Assembly (NCBI GenBank): GCA_964521865.1
Contig: CAZFTJ010000010.1
Location: 1 to 64,000 of the forward strand
Length of the DNA stretch: 64,000 nt
DNA from: CAYSRJ01 sp964521865
GTDB lineage: Bacteria; Spirochaetota; B62-G9; DRHN01
Reading direction: 5' to 3'
Shown here piece after piece: positions 7,676 through 17,971 of the stretch. Numbering within the stretch: the stretch's first letter is position 1; the number at the start of each line of letters is the position of its first letter. The translations under genes and the position numbers were made by a program. The notes below the pieces were generated by a model. It was given only the letters and a program-made list of their open reading frames with translations, ran no database searches and had not been told where the DNA came from.

Positions 7676-8386
7676 TCAGAATCCGATTCCGTACAGCACC
7701 TGCAGAGCGCTGTTTTTAATATCAAATGTGACACCTGCGATATCCAGGCTCTTTGCGAGGCCGAGTGCATACCGCGCTTCAACCGACATCTGTATACCGC
7801 TTACAATAAACTCGGCACCTGCTCCGAATACCGCACCGTAGTCAAGCTTCTGGGTTTCAAGTTTTCCCAGAATAACACCATTTTCGATAAAGTAAAGATC
7901 GTCAATATCGCCTTCCTCTTCATATGATGTTACGCCGCCAGTTTGTTCCTCATATTTATATTTATGAACAATGTTCAGGGCAATTTCAGGTCCGGCAAAG
8001 ATATTGATTTTAACAGGACCTCCCATCGGCACGTAAAACTTGAAAAGCAGGGGGATTTCGATATAATCCATCTTTACCCTTGTATGGCTTTCGAAACCCA
8101 ACTCAGTGTAATTGTACAATGCACCTTTTTGAGTATATAGAACCTCCGGCTGCAGGGCGAATATCTTTGCCAGAACAACTGTTGAATATACGCCAGCTGT
8201 GACGCCGAGCCTCGATTTTTTTTCTGATGCACCCCAGTCTGCAGCATCGGTATCTTGTCCGTGGAAGGTGCCCATGCTCAATCCCGCCTTCAGCCCGAAG
8301 TATGCGTACTGCGCAAATACCGAGCTTGCGGAGAAAACGAACATGATGCTAAAAATCAGCGCAAAAATTAAAATAAGCTTTTTCAT
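7676..8386 (-). CDS. Outer-membrane beta-barrel protein (PorT/OmpA-barrel type)
   Basis: 236 residues with an N-terminal signal peptide (MKKLILIFALIFSIMFVFSASSVFA) followed by alternating hydrophobic/polar strands with aromatic girdles and a terminal strand ending in Phe (LQVLYGIGF), as expected for a small barrel. Pieces such as YFGLKAGLSMGTF and RLGVTAGVYSTVV are typical of PF13568-type barrels. An AGGAGGTGAG ribosome binding site precedes the ATG. It supports a diderm cell envelope. The function is unknown; the gene stands alone. Confidence 0.85.
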   Translation of the reverse strand: MKKLILIFALIFSIMFVFSASSVFAQYAYFGLKAGLSMGTFHGQDTDAADWGASEKKSRLGVTAGVYSTVVLAKIFALQPEVLYTQKGALYNYTELGFESHTRVKMDYIEIPLLFKFYVPMGGPVKINIFAGPEIALNIVHKYKYEEQTGGVTSYEEEGDIDDLYFIENGVILGKLETQKLDYGAVFGAGAEFIVSGIQMSVEARYALGLAKSLDIAGVTFDIKNSALQVLYGIGF

Positions 8387-8691
8387 ATCTCACCTCCTCA
8401 GGAATTTAGGTTTTATTTATTATAAAGTTTTCTCTTTATATGTCAATCAAATTTAAAATAATTATCAATTATTAACTTTTTTAGAAAAATGACACATGGG
8501 GGAGGGGTGAAACCGGTGAAAAATAAGTGGAAAATTGGCGGCAGTGTGCTACTTTTTTATGTATACACCGGTGCTGTAAAGATTATACTTAATAGTGAAT
8601 AAGATTACTGCAGGCTTTAGTCGGTATAAAATCTGTAAATACTGATCACGATAATTGATACTCTCAATGTCACATATGAGGGGGGGCTGCC
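8387..8691. other. 305-base divergent intergenic region
   Basis: It lies between the divergently transcribed barrel gene and the transglutaminase-like gene. AT-rich left part; a G-rich ribosome binding site (GAGGGGGGG) at the right end. Promoters for both directions must be here but none is clear enough to place. Confidence 0.35.
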
Positions 8692-10665
8692 ATGAAATAC
8701 AGAATAATTGCAGGTATGGTTGCTGCTTCATTTCTCATGCTGCCGCTGGCGGCTGCAGGTGCCGGGAATGCAGATAAAGGATCTGAAATACCGAGAATAG
8801 AAAAATTCGGCGGAGGAGGGGAAAAGCTCGAAAAACCCGGCAAGACGGGCGATGCGTCCGGCGAGAAAGAACCTCTTGAAAAACCAAAGCTCACCAAACC
8901 GGGAAAGGAGACGACAGAACCGAAGGAAAAGGAACCGCTCGTAAAACCCGGTAAAGAACCTGAGCAGACGCAGGAAGAGCAGACGGCCGTAACGGAAGAG
9001 ACTCAGGGAACGGATGAAAATAAGCTGGTAAAACCCGGAAAAGACGTATTCAAGTCGGCTGAGAGGGAAAAGCTCCAGAAACCGAGAAAAGGTGATTTTC
9101 AGAAATCCGACCAGGTGGAGGTAAAAGAGGTCGCTACAACGGGGGAGGGGCTTGAAATATCCTCACTTGAGTTCTACGATATATTTCCGGTTTTTTATAA
9201 GTACTACGATCAGCATCCGGTTGCGAAAGCCGTTTTGCATAACTATGAAAAGGCACCGATAACGGATATTCGTATGAGCCTTTTTATCCATCAGTATATG
9301 GATGTACCGAAGGAGAGCAAAGCTCCTTCGGAAATCGAGGCAGATGGTGAGGCGGTAGTTGAGCTCAACGCTCTTTTTAACAACAAGGTACTGGAAATAA
9401 CGGAGGGAACAAAGGTCGCAGCAGAAATTACCTATGAATATACACTCAGAGGAAAGACATATACAAACGAATACACGGAAACGATCCGTATTTTCGACAG
9501 GAATGCGACAACCTGGGACGATGACAGAAAGGCCGCAGCATTCGTTACGGCAAAAGACCCTTCGGTACTCAGATTTTCCAAGAATATTGTCGGTATGATT
9601 AAGGACAAGGGCAGCAAGTCGATAAACGCAAACCTCCTGACGGCCATGGCCCTGTATGAGGCAATTTCACTGTATGGGACCAGTTATGTCATTGATCCGA
9701 CAACGCCGTATGCGGAATATTCCGAGAACAAACAGGCTGTCGATTTTCTCCAGTTTCCGCGGCAGACCCTCGAGTACAGGGCAGGTGATTGTGATGACCT
9801 GTCGATTCTCTACAGCGCCCTCCTGGAATCGATCGGTGTAGAAACTGCTTTTATAACCATTCCCGGGCATATTTTCATGGCATTTTCACTCGATATGAGC
9901 CCCGAACAGGCACGTAAGAGTTTTTCAAAATCGGACGACCTGATATACAGGGAAGAAAAGACCTGGCTGCCGGTTGAGGTCACAATGCTCGGTGAGGGCT
10001 TCCTCAAGGCGTGGCAGACAGGCGCAAAGCAGTGGCGTGAGGCTGTTTCGAACAAGAAGGAAGGATTTTATCCCATGCACGGTGCCTGGAAGATATACGA
10101 ACCTGTAGGTTTACCCGGTATAACCGGTCCTCTCGAGCTCCCCGAAAGCGACAAACTTGTGAGTGTATATCTGGCGGAGCTCATCAAGTATATCGACCAG
10201 GAGATTTACCCGAAGGTCGCATCTATACGGGAACAGATGCAAAAGACCGGCGAAACCACCAGGCTTATAAACAAACTGGGCGTCATATACGCCCAGTACG
10301 GGCTGACTGACAAGGCTGAGAAAGAGTTCAGCAGGGCGCTTGCAAAGGACGACGGCTATGTGCCGGCTCTGATGAACCTGGGGAATGTTTACTACCTCAA
10401 TGACGATATGGAGACTGCATTGAAATACTACGATCGTGCCGCCAAACAGCAGCCCGACAACCCGAAGGTTCTTCTCTGCGTCGCACGCGCCAACCATGAG
10501 CTTGAAAATTATGGATCGGCAAGACGGTCGTACAACAAGTTACGGGAGATAAATCCTGAGCTCGCAAACCAGTATGCGTACCTCGATATGAGGGGAGATG
10601 AGGCAACGAGGGCTTCCGATGCCAAGAGGATGAAAAAAATGATGGTTTGGGATGAGGAGGAGTAG
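8692..10665 (+). CDS. Exported transglutaminase-like / TPR protein with Lys-Pro repeat linker
   Basis: 657 residues: signal peptide (1-24), then a low-complexity linker (about 25-145) with repeated L-x-K-P-G-K units, a beta-rich domain (about 155-280), a transglutaminase-like domain with Cys367 in RAGDCDDLSILY and His393 in TIPGHIFMAF, and C-terminal TPR-like repeats (about 515-630). The DCDD/H pattern fits transglutaminase/papain-fold proteins; a peptidase, crosslinking or structural role cannot be chosen. The C-terminal 500 residues are closely similar to those of the convergent neighbour. Only 5 bases separate the two stop codons. Confidence 0.85.
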   Translation: MKYRIIAGMVAASFLMLPLAAAGAGNADKGSEIPRIEKFGGGGEKLEKPGKTGDASGEKEPLEKPKLTKPGKETTEPKEKEPLVKPGKEPEQTQEEQTAVTEETQGTDENKLVKPGKDVFKSAEREKLQKPRKGDFQKSDQVEVKEVATTGEGLEISSLEFYDIFPVFYKYYDQHPVAKAVLHNYEKAPITDIRMSLFIHQYMDVPKESKAPSEIEADGEAVVELNALFNNKVLEITEGTKVAAEITYEYTLRGKTYTNEYTETIRIFDRNATTWDDDRKAAAFVTAKDPSVLRFSKNIVGMIKDKGSKSINANLLTAMALYEAISLYGTSYVIDPTTPYAEYSENKQAVDFLQFPRQTLEYRAGDCDDLSILYSALLESIGVETAFITIPGHIFMAFSLDMSPEQARKSFSKSDDLIYREEKTWLPVEVTMLGEGFLKAWQTGAKQWREAVSNKKEGFYPMHGAWKIYEPVGLPGITGPLELPESDKLVSVYLAELIKYIDQEIYPKVASIREQMQKTGETTRLINKLGVIYAQYGLTDKAEKEFSRALAKDDGYVPALMNLGNVYYLNDDMETALKYYDRAAKQQPDNPKVLLCVARANHELENYGSARRSYNKLREINPELANQYAYLDMRGDEATRASDAKRMKKMMVWDEEE

Positions 10666-10670
10666 GAGGG

Positions 10671-13600
10671 CTATTCATCCCAGAGTATAATTTCATCCTG
10701 CGGCATCTGGAAGGATGCGCGGGTCTCGCTTTCTGTTTTCGTATCCAGATAGGCAGGCCAAACGGCAAGTTCCGGGTTAAGAATTTTGAGCTTTGCATAC
10801 GCCTCTTTGGCCTCTGAACGATTCCCCAGTCTGTATTGCGTTTTCGAAAGAGCTAGAAGGGCCTTTGCATTGGCAGGGTCTTTATTATACGCCTTTTCAT
10901 AGTAGGAGAGGGCGGTTTTATAGTTCTCACGCACATAATAAATATTTCCTGCATTCAAAAGGGCGGGGACGTAATCTTCTCTTTGCAATATTTTATCAAA
11001 CTGTTCGAGGGCCTTTTCCTCGAGTCCGTATCTCGCATACAATACGCCGAGATTATTCAGCAGCTTCGTACTTTCTCCGGTTTTTTGAATCCGGGCAAGG
11101 AGCGACTTTTCCCGCTCATGCATCTCCATGTTCACAAACGCATCGAGGTCTTTCTGAAAATATTCGACCACAGTGCTTTTATCTGGCAGATCAATCGCTG
11201 CCGTCTGCTGAAAACCAACCGGTTCATAGATCTTCCATGCCTCTTCCGTCGGATAGAACTCCGCCTTTCCCTGTGCGGCATTCTCCCGCCACTCCTTTGC
11301 ACCCTGCTCCCATGCACGCAGGAATCCTTCGTTCAGTATGGTGATTTCCACGGGGATCCAGGTATCACCCTCTCTGAACAACAGGTTCTGTCGGTTGTTG
11401 AACATTTTACCTGCAAGATCGGGTCCCAGTTCTAGTGAAAAGGCCGGCAGGATATGTCCCGGAATGGTGATAAACGCGGTTTTTATTCCGACGGACTGCA
11501 AAAGCGCATTGTACAGAATCGAAAGATCATCACAGTCTCCCGCTTTATACTGGAGGGTCTGCACAGGGAACTGGATGAAATCTATAACCATTTTTTCCCG
11601 GGAAAACTCCCTGTAGGGTGTGTTTGGATCCACAACATAGCTGATTCCGTACACCCTGAGGGCGTCAAGCATTCCCATGGCCTGTATAAGGTGGGAATTA
11701 AGCGCCCTTGAAGCTCTGCCCTTTATCATCCCGGTCACATTTTTTGAAAACTTCAATACTTCCGAATCCCTGGCCGTAACGAAAGCCGATACCTTTCTGT
11801 TGTCGTCCCATGTAATGGCATTACGGTTGTTGAGGCGTATCGTATCAACAAATTCCCGACGGTACTCCGTATTTCCTGCGCTGTAATCGACCGTGATTTT
11901 AACCGAGACCTTATTCCCCTCCGATATGTCGAGGACACTGTTTGTGAAAAGGCCGAAAAGAGATACCTCGCTCTTTTGGCCGGGTTCGAGTTGTTCAGAC
12001 GCTTCGCAGAGTTTGGGGTTGTCCATGTATTGTTTTATATACAGCTTGACGAGAATATTATCGACAGGCTGTGTGCCGTTATTGTAGAGGACAGCTCTCC
12101 CGATGGGGTGCTCGTCGTAGTATTTATAGAATACTGGAAATACTTCGTCGAATTCGACATCTCCTATTTCAAGGCTTGGTCCAGCAACTGCGGTTTTAAA
12201 TCCAGTCGGTACATCGCGACCGCCCTTTTTCTCTCCTTTTCCGATAACAGGCCCTTTGAATGGATTCTCATCAAGCGCGATTCTGTATCCCCTGCCGTTT
12301 ACCGGGTGAATGAGTGTAAAATCACTGTAGTCGTACGATATCCCGTCAGGATCGAGCTCTCTTTTCATTGCAATGGAGGCGGCAGATACATTTTTTTTCA
12401 AGAGTCGCGCTTCGAAGGGTTGTATTTCAACGTAGCCCTTTGTTCCCAGGAATTCTATCTTATACACACCTGTATCTGCATCGTACGTGTCCAGGGTGAT
12501 GCCGGATACCGCACGTATTTCGACTTTTTCTTGTGGAACCTCCGGTTGGATTTTATCCTTTGATTGAACAGTACCGGATGATTTTTCCGTATCTGCTGTT
12601 TCAGCAGCACCGGTTTGATCTGTATCTTTTTTAATTGCAGCGGCAGAGGGTGCAGTTTTGCCGGATGTGCGGACGGTTGCCGGCCTGACATCGAATCGCT
12701 TTTCAGTCATCATCTGCAGCTCTCGAAGGATATGACTGCTCAGCATCTTCATTCGATTCTCGTATACCTCCGTTGTTTCAAACTCATCCTTCGGAGCGGT
12801 CAAAGACTCATCGATTCTCGCCATCAACAGCCTGCTTGTGATACGGTCGATAATACTTTTCTGTGCAGACGTAAATTCTCTTCCCAGGAGCTGGAGAAGG
12901 AATATAACGGGATCGGGCGAAACTCCTTCAACATCCCATAATATGGCGGTCATGTCGCTGCTTCCTGTTGCAAGGAGCCCGCCATCCGGGCTGAAAGAGA
13001 CGTCGAAAACATTGGCGCTGTGCCGGTATATGTTGTAAGCTTCCTGCCATTGCCCGTCTGACTTATCCCATAACCTGACCGAACCGTTAGAAAAGGCGCC
13101 GGCAAGAAAGCGGCCGTCCGGACTGAATTCGAGGCTCCAGCATCTGCCTGAATTATGTGTAATCCTCTGCACTTCGGAAAAATAACCCGAGTCGTTTTTC
13201 CAAAAAATAACGGCATTGGATATCGAGGTCGCAAGCAGATCTCCTCCCGGAGAAAAGGACATACTCGTAACCTGATAACTGTTATGCTGCAGCACCTGGT
13301 GCAGTACGTACCGGTCGCCTTCAAGAATTCGAACGACGACGGTTCCGTCGTCGCTTCCTGATATGAGAAACGTTTGATCGGGGCTGAAGAGAACCTCGTT
13401 GACCGGCTTCGTGTGCTCCTTGAAAACCTGATATTTTTCAAATTCTTTTTCATTACGATGCCAGAGTATGGCCAGATAATCGGAGGCCCCCGACGCGAGG
13501 AACCGACCGTCGGGGCTGTAAGCCACGCTGTTTACATAGTAGGAGTGGGCCTGTATATGCTGTACAACCGTGAGCTTCTCGATACTGAGTATTCCTATGT

Positions 13601-13931
13601 CCGCTTTTGACTTGTACCGCGTAAAAGCCATATATTTTTCATCGGGAGAGAATGAAACCCTGCCTCCGACGTTTTTCCTGTTTCCCTGACTCTTCCATAT
13701 AGGTACGAACGTTTTGTTGTACAGGGTAACCGTATTGTCGCCCGAAGTCACGGCGAAGTAATTCTGGAAGGGAGAAAATTTTACCTCCCGAACATAGTCG
13801 GTGAAGGTTTCGATTGCTCTTTTTTCGCTGATTTTCAATTCCCTGACCCGGGCCAACAGGAGGCGGGGAATGGATATGCATATGATGCTGATAAGCAACA
13901 TACACAGAAAGAAGGGTGGACGCGGTTTCAT
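10671..13931 (-). CDS. WD40-repeat / transglutaminase-like / TPR fusion protein
   Basis: 1086 residues. I chose the ATG at 13931, which gives an N-terminal membrane anchor or signal (MKPRPPFFLCMLLISIICIS); the open frame continues upstream without merit. Residues about 40-350 carry WD40-type repeats (SPDGRFLASGASDYLAILWH, SPDQTFLISGSDDGTVVV, SPDGGLLATGSSDMTAILWD). A Thr/Lys-rich linker follows, then a beta domain, a transglutaminase-like domain (KAGDCDDLSILYNALL, ITIPGHILPAFSLEL) and TPR-like repeats. The C-terminal half is paralogous to the protein at 8692. WD40 and TPR parts suggest a periplasmic scaffold. Confidence 0.85.
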   Translation of the reverse strand: MKPRPPFFLCMLLISIICISIPRLLLARVRELKISEKRAIETFTDYVREVKFSPFQNYFAVTSGDNTVTLYNKTFVPIWKSQGNRKNVGGRVSFSPDEKYMAFTRYKSKADIGILSIEKLTVVQHIQAHSYYVNSVAYSPDGRFLASGASDYLAILWHRNEKEFEKYQVFKEHTKPVNEVLFSPDQTFLISGSDDGTVVVRILEGDRYVLHQVLQHNSYQVTSMSFSPGGDLLATSISNAVIFWKNDSGYFSEVQRITHNSGRCWSLEFSPDGRFLAGAFSNGSVRLWDKSDGQWQEAYNIYRHSANVFDVSFSPDGGLLATGSSDMTAILWDVEGVSPDPVIFLLQLLGREFTSAQKSIIDRITSRLLMARIDESLTAPKDEFETTEVYENRMKMLSSHILRELQMMTEKRFDVRPATVRTSGKTAPSAAAIKKDTDQTGAAETADTEKSSGTVQSKDKIQPEVPQEKVEIRAVSGITLDTYDADTGVYKIEFLGTKGYVEIQPFEARLLKKNVSAASIAMKRELDPDGISYDYSDFTLIHPVNGRGYRIALDENPFKGPVIGKGEKKGGRDVPTGFKTAVAGPSLEIGDVEFDEVFPVFYKYYDEHPIGRAVLYNNGTQPVDNILVKLYIKQYMDNPKLCEASEQLEPGQKSEVSLFGLFTNSVLDISEGNKVSVKITVDYSAGNTEYRREFVDTIRLNNRNAITWDDNRKVSAFVTARDSEVLKFSKNVTGMIKGRASRALNSHLIQAMGMLDALRVYGISYVVDPNTPYREFSREKMVIDFIQFPVQTLQYKAGDCDDLSILYNALLQSVGIKTAFITIPGHILPAFSLELGPDLAGKMFNNRQNLLFREGDTWIPVEITILNEGFLRAWEQGAKEWRENAAQGKAEFYPTEEAWKIYEPVGFQQTAAIDLPDKSTVVEYFQKDLDAFVNMEMHEREKSLLARIQKTGESTKLLNNLGVLYARYGLEEKALEQFDKILQREDYVPALLNAGNIYYVRENYKTALSYYEKAYNKDPANAKALLALSKTQYRLGNRSEAKEAYAKLKILNPELAVWPAYLDTKTESETRASFQMPQDEIILWDE

Positions 13932-14151
13932 GTCATCTGTCCTATGGGTACCTTTACATTTATACTTTTTGATACAACGTGTGTCAAGGCAAATTACATA
14001 TGCCGCCGGGCGGTACGCTCTCCCCATTACGTGAAATCGGGATAACCATAAAGCACTTTGCTTAAAACATGATAAAAAGTTATATTTTAAACAGTTGCCG
14101 GCATGGCGCTCTGCAGTTCGAGTATTTAATTCTTCCCAGGAGAAAAGCGAT

Positions 14152-16017
14152 ATGGCGATACACAAATTCCAGACCGAGGTAAATCAGCTTCTGCATCTCA
14201 TAATTCATTCCCTGTATTCACATAAGGAGATATTTCTCAGGGAGCTCGTGTCAAATGCGTCCGATGCGCTCGATAAACTGAAATATCTTACTCTTACGGA
14301 CGACCGGTACAGGAAGCTGGAGTTTAATCCGCGTATAGATATTGAATTCGATATGAAAAACAAGAAAACAATCACCATGTCGGATACGGGAATCGGGATG
14401 AACGCCCAGGAGCTTGTCGAAAATCTCGGTACGATTGCCGGATCGGGAACGAGAAATTTTCTCGAGATGATGAGTGGGCGGAAACAAGCCGATGCCAATC
14501 TCATCGGTCAATTCGGGGTCGGTTTCTATTCTGCATTCATGGTCTCGGATAAAATCGAGGTAATCAGCAGAAAGGCCGGTGAGGATGCGGCCTTCAAGTG
14601 GGTAAGTGACGGAAAGAATGATTTCGAGATCAAGGATGCCGATCGAGAGCAGAACGGGACAACGGTTATCTGTTATTTGAACGATGAGGGAAAGGAATAC
14701 GCGGAAAGATGGAAGATTGAAAGTATTGTTAGAAAGTATTCAAACCATATACCGTTTTCCATTTTCCTGCACTTTGAAGAGAGCTCTTTTGAGGGAGAGG
14801 GCAAGAACAGAAAAGAAAAAAGGGAAACAAAGGTCGAACAGATCAACGCTGCTTCGGCTTTCTGGAAGCGGCCGAAGTCGGAGCTTACAGAAGAGGATTA
14901 CAATGAATTTTATAAAACAATTGCACACGACAGTGAAGATCCTCTTTTGACCATTCATACCCACGCAGAGGGCACGCTTGAATACTCGACCCTTTTTTAT
15001 GTGCCGAAAAAAGCGCCTGTTGACATGTTCTATATGAATTACCGACCCGGTGTGAAACTGTATGTAAAGAGAGTGTTCATTACGGATGATGATAAAGAGC
15101 TTCTGCTCTCCTATCTGAGATTCATTCGTGGAGTCATCGATTCGGAAGATCTGCCGCTGAACGTCAGCAGAGAGATGCTGCAGAAAAACAGAGTGCTGTC
15201 AAATATAAGAAAGGCTTCTATAAAGAAGATACTCGGCGAGTTCGAAGAGCTGTCCAGGGACAGAGAGAGGTACGAGCAGTTTTATAACGAGTACAGAATC
15301 CCGCTGAAAGAGGGGTTGTATCAGGATTTTGAGAATAGAGAGAAGCTTTTGGAGCTCATGCGCTTCAAGTCGACGACTGCGGATAGACTGACCTCTTTAG
15401 CGGAGTACAAAAGCAGAATGAAACCCGATCAGAAAGGCATATACTATATAACGGGTTCGGATGAAGCGACTTTGCGTGAATCGCCGCTCCTTGAAATGTA
15501 CAAAAAACAGGGGATAGAGGTGCTCATTATGGACGATGAAATAGACGAGCTCGTTATGCCGGTAATCGGCACATACAGGGATATTTCTCTCAAATCGGTA
15601 AACAGAAGCAGCACGTCCGAAGATTTTGAGTCTGATAAAACACAGGGTGAGGATGTGCAATCTGTTCTGGATAAAATTAAGGGGGCTCTGCAGGGTGCTG
15701 TTAAGGATGTGAGGGCAAGCTCCCTGCTCAGTGAATCTCCCGCATGTATAGTTGTAGACGAGTCCGATCCGACATTGAGGATGCAGCGCATTATAAAGAC
15801 GCTCGGTCAGAACGAGGGTGCTGAAACAAAACCGATTCTCGAGATCAACCCTTCTCATAAAATAGTGAGGAAGTTGAAAGAGATTACAGATCGGTCGCTG
15901 ATTGAAGATATCAGCTGGGTTCTTCTGAATCAGGCTCTCATGATTGAAGGTGCTGAGGTTAAAAACCCGGCACTTTTTGCAAAACGTGTAAACAGGCTTG
16001 TGGCACAGGCCCTGTAA
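14152..16017 (+). CDS. htpG: HtpG, Hsp90-family chaperone
   Basis: 621 residues, the usual length for bacterial Hsp90. The GHKL ATPase domain shows LRELVSNASDALDKL, DTGIGM, GTIAGSGT and GQFGVGFYSAFMV. The middle domain has MYFxNYRPG-like and LPLNVSREMLQ motifs. It assists late folding of client proteins in the cytoplasm, coupled to ATP hydrolysis. I chose the ATG at 14152 (MAIHKFQTEVNQLL) because an AGGAG ribosome binding site precedes it and it matches the family start. The gene is divergent from the WD40 fusion gene. Confidence 0.97.
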   Translation: MAIHKFQTEVNQLLHLIIHSLYSHKEIFLRELVSNASDALDKLKYLTLTDDRYRKLEFNPRIDIEFDMKNKKTITMSDTGIGMNAQELVENLGTIAGSGTRNFLEMMSGRKQADANLIGQFGVGFYSAFMVSDKIEVISRKAGEDAAFKWVSDGKNDFEIKDADREQNGTTVICYLNDEGKEYAERWKIESIVRKYSNHIPFSIFLHFEESSFEGEGKNRKEKRETKVEQINAASAFWKRPKSELTEEDYNEFYKTIAHDSEDPLLTIHTHAEGTLEYSTLFYVPKKAPVDMFYMNYRPGVKLYVKRVFITDDDKELLLSYLRFIRGVIDSEDLPLNVSREMLQKNRVLSNIRKASIKKILGEFEELSRDRERYEQFYNEYRIPLKEGLYQDFENREKLLELMRFKSTTADRLTSLAEYKSRMKPDQKGIYYITGSDEATLRESPLLEMYKKQGIEVLIMDDEIDELVMPVIGTYRDISLKSVNRSSTSEDFESDKTQGEDVQSVLDKIKGALQGAVKDVRASSLLSESPACIVVDESDPTLRMQRIIKTLGQNEGAETKPILEINPSHKIVRKLKEITDRSLIEDISWVLLNQALMIEGAEVKNPALFAKRVNRLVAQAL

Positions 16018-16139
16018 TTTTAAAGGAAGCTCAAAATATCCGTTATTTTTTTACTTTTCTTTCCTTCTCAAAGGATTCATGTTAATAGTATCTTTGCTAA
16101 AAACATCGTGTATATGCATGTGAGAAGGAGTGAGGTCCA

Positions 16140-16424
16140 ATGCAAAAGAATGAGGACAAAATCATTAAAGATGTTTTCGATGACGCGATGGAACGTGCCT
16201 GGGAAGAGGCGAAGCTGCGTGATTTTGTGACACTCTATCACATGTGGAAAAGGGGAGAAATCAGACCCTACAACACGTTCGAAGAGCTCCTCAACAACTT
16301 CAATGCGCATAATGAGAAGCTGATAGAGATGGACGATAAGGAGTATTTCTCTCTTGAAAACCTCGTTATCGAAGTAATCTGCAGTTCTGAAAATTCAATG
16401 CCGTTCAGCCCCTGCGAAGACTGA
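16140..16424 (+). CDS. Hypothetical protein, 94 aa
   Basis: A small acidic helical protein (VFDDAMERAWEEAKLRDFVTLYHMWKRG) with a good ribosome binding site (AAGGAG) before the ATG. Cysteines occur only near the C-terminus (VICSSENSMPFSPCED). No recognised family. It lies between htpG and the zinc-ribbon protein gene on the same strand. Confidence 0.65.
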   Translation: MQKNEDKIIKDVFDDAMERAWEEAKLRDFVTLYHMWKRGEIRPYNTFEELLNNFNAHNEKLIEMDDKEYFSLENLVIEVICSSENSMPFSPCED

Positions 16425-16575
16425 CCTTTCAACAGATACAGGTATACAAATGATGCCTTTACTTTTGGCGGATGAACTTTTATATTCTGTGTGGGCAGAC
16501 GGTTGTATAAAGATATGAATGAATAATGTACTGTAAACCCTTTCACACATATGCTATGAATAAAAGGCAGGAATA

Positions 16576-17310
16576 ATGAAATCCGTATTTGAAAAATTGA
16601 AAAAACTTCAGGATGTTCTCCTCAGGGAATTCGAGATTGAGGAAGAACTTGAAAATATTCCGAAAGAGCTGAACGGGCAAAAGGGGCGATTCCACAAGCT
16701 TGAACGGAGCATTACCGAAAAAGAAGCGCTTTTCAAGGGTAACAGCACCATGATCGGTGAGCTCGGCAAGGAAAAGGAACAGCTTCTGACGAACAAGGAA
16801 AAATACGAAGGCCAGATAACCCTCATTAAAACCCAGAGGGAGTATGAGGCGATCACCAGTGAGATTGCACAGATCAATGAAAAACTCGAGAGCATTGAGG
16901 ATGAAGAAACCTCCGCGGCAAAAGAGATAGAGAACCTTGAAGGCGAACTGGAAGAAATGAAGGAAGTTATCAAAGGACTGAAGGAAGATATCGGGAAAAA
17001 TGAAAAGGATGTAAAAAAGCTGACCGATAAAAAGAAAAAGGAGCTCGACAGTTGCTTAAAAGAAAAAGCCAAGATATCCGAAGGGCTTGACGAGGAGGTT
17101 TTGTATAAGTTTGAAAAGATCGTAAAAAACAAGGACGGCATCGGTATTGTTTCGATCAAGAATAATGTATGCATGGGATGCAACATGCTGCTTCCTCCTC
17201 AGTTTGTAAACGACGTTCGGCGGGAGGATGAGTTGATTTTTTGTCCGAACTGTTCACGAATTCTTTTTTATAAGGAAGAAACCCAGATATCTGAAGAACT
17301 GGTGGTTTGA
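16576..17310 (+). CDS. Coiled-coil protein with C4 zinc ribbon (CT398/DUF164 family)
   Basis: 244 residues. A long antiparallel coiled coil (about 1-185, Lys/Glu-rich heptads, with KTQREYEAITSEI typical of the family) is followed by a zinc ribbon with CMGC at about 206-209 and CPNC at about 229-232. The family (chlamydial CT398/CdsZ, mycobacterial homologues) binds zinc and other proteins; a general role is not settled. The gene precedes RNase H and RNase P RNA genes. Confidence 0.85.
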   Translation: MKSVFEKLKKLQDVLLREFEIEEELENIPKELNGQKGRFHKLERSITEKEALFKGNSTMIGELGKEKEQLLTNKEKYEGQITLIKTQREYEAITSEIAQINEKLESIEDEETSAAKEIENLEGELEEMKEVIKGLKEDIGKNEKDVKKLTDKKKKELDSCLKEKAKISEGLDEEVLYKFEKIVKNKDGIGIVSIKNNVCMGCNMLLPPQFVNDVRREDELIFCPNCSRILFYKEETQISEELVV

Positions 17311-17545
17311 GCGGATGTTCATTTGAAATAATCTGTTTCCTGCGCTCTCCGAAATAATCGGGGCATATACACTACCGCATGTTTTTCGACTGCCCGATAC
17401 CTTTTCCGAATAACAGTCAGGTGAAATTTCTTGGACTTCGGAACTAGCAGTATCATTCGGATGCACAGAATCGGAATGATCTTACTATATACGGTTGCAA
17501 TGCACCGGAATAATCTCGGGCCATATCACACTTCAGCCGGGAGTA

Positions 17546-17971
17546 ATGCGATTGATTGCTGTATTCGTTGACGGTGGATCGAGAAAAAATCCCGGTGAAG
17601 CGGCGATCGGTTTGGCTGCGTATGACAACAACGGAAAAGTACTGTTGAAAAGGGGAAAAAGGATTGGCATTGCAACCAACAACGAAGCGGAATATACTGC
17701 ACTGATAGAGGCGTTGCGGTATTTATTGAACAATTTTCGCTATGAGGGAGCAGTGATATATTCCGACAGTGAACTTATTGTCAGGCAGATGCATGGGGTG
17801 TACAGGGTGAAAAGTGCTTTACTTGTTCCTCTGTATAATGAATCGCGACAATTAATGAAAAAACTGCCGCAGGTTGAAATTGTGCATGTTAATAGAAACA
17901 TGAATAAAACCGCCGACAGGATAGTGAATCGGGTGCTCGACGATGAACCCTTTACGGATGCCGGAGTATAG
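17546..17971 (+). CDS. Ribonuclease HI-family protein
   Basis: 141 residues. The four acidic active-site positions of RNase HI are visible: Asp in VFVDGGSRKNPG, Glu in NNEAEYTALIEAL, Asp in IYSDSELIVRQM and Asp in NKTADRIVN. It would cleave the RNA strand of RNA-DNA hybrids. I chose the ATG at 17546 (MRLIAVFVDGG), which matches the family start; the longer frame adds an unsupported N-terminus. It precedes the RNase P RNA gene on the same strand. Confidence 0.88.
   Translation: MRLIAVFVDGGSRKNPGEAAIGLAAYDNNGKVLLKRGKRIGIATNNEAEYTALIEALRYLLNNFRYEGAVIYSDSELIVRQMHGVYRVKSALLVPLYNESRQLMKKLPQVEIVHVNRNMNKTADRIVNRVLDDEPFTDAGV

Noticed and set aside
16608..17186. 192-codon minus-strand Ser/Phe-rich frame
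   Set aside because: It is the antisense shadow of the Glu/Lys-rich coiled-coil gene; such composition always leaves antisense Ser/Phe frames.
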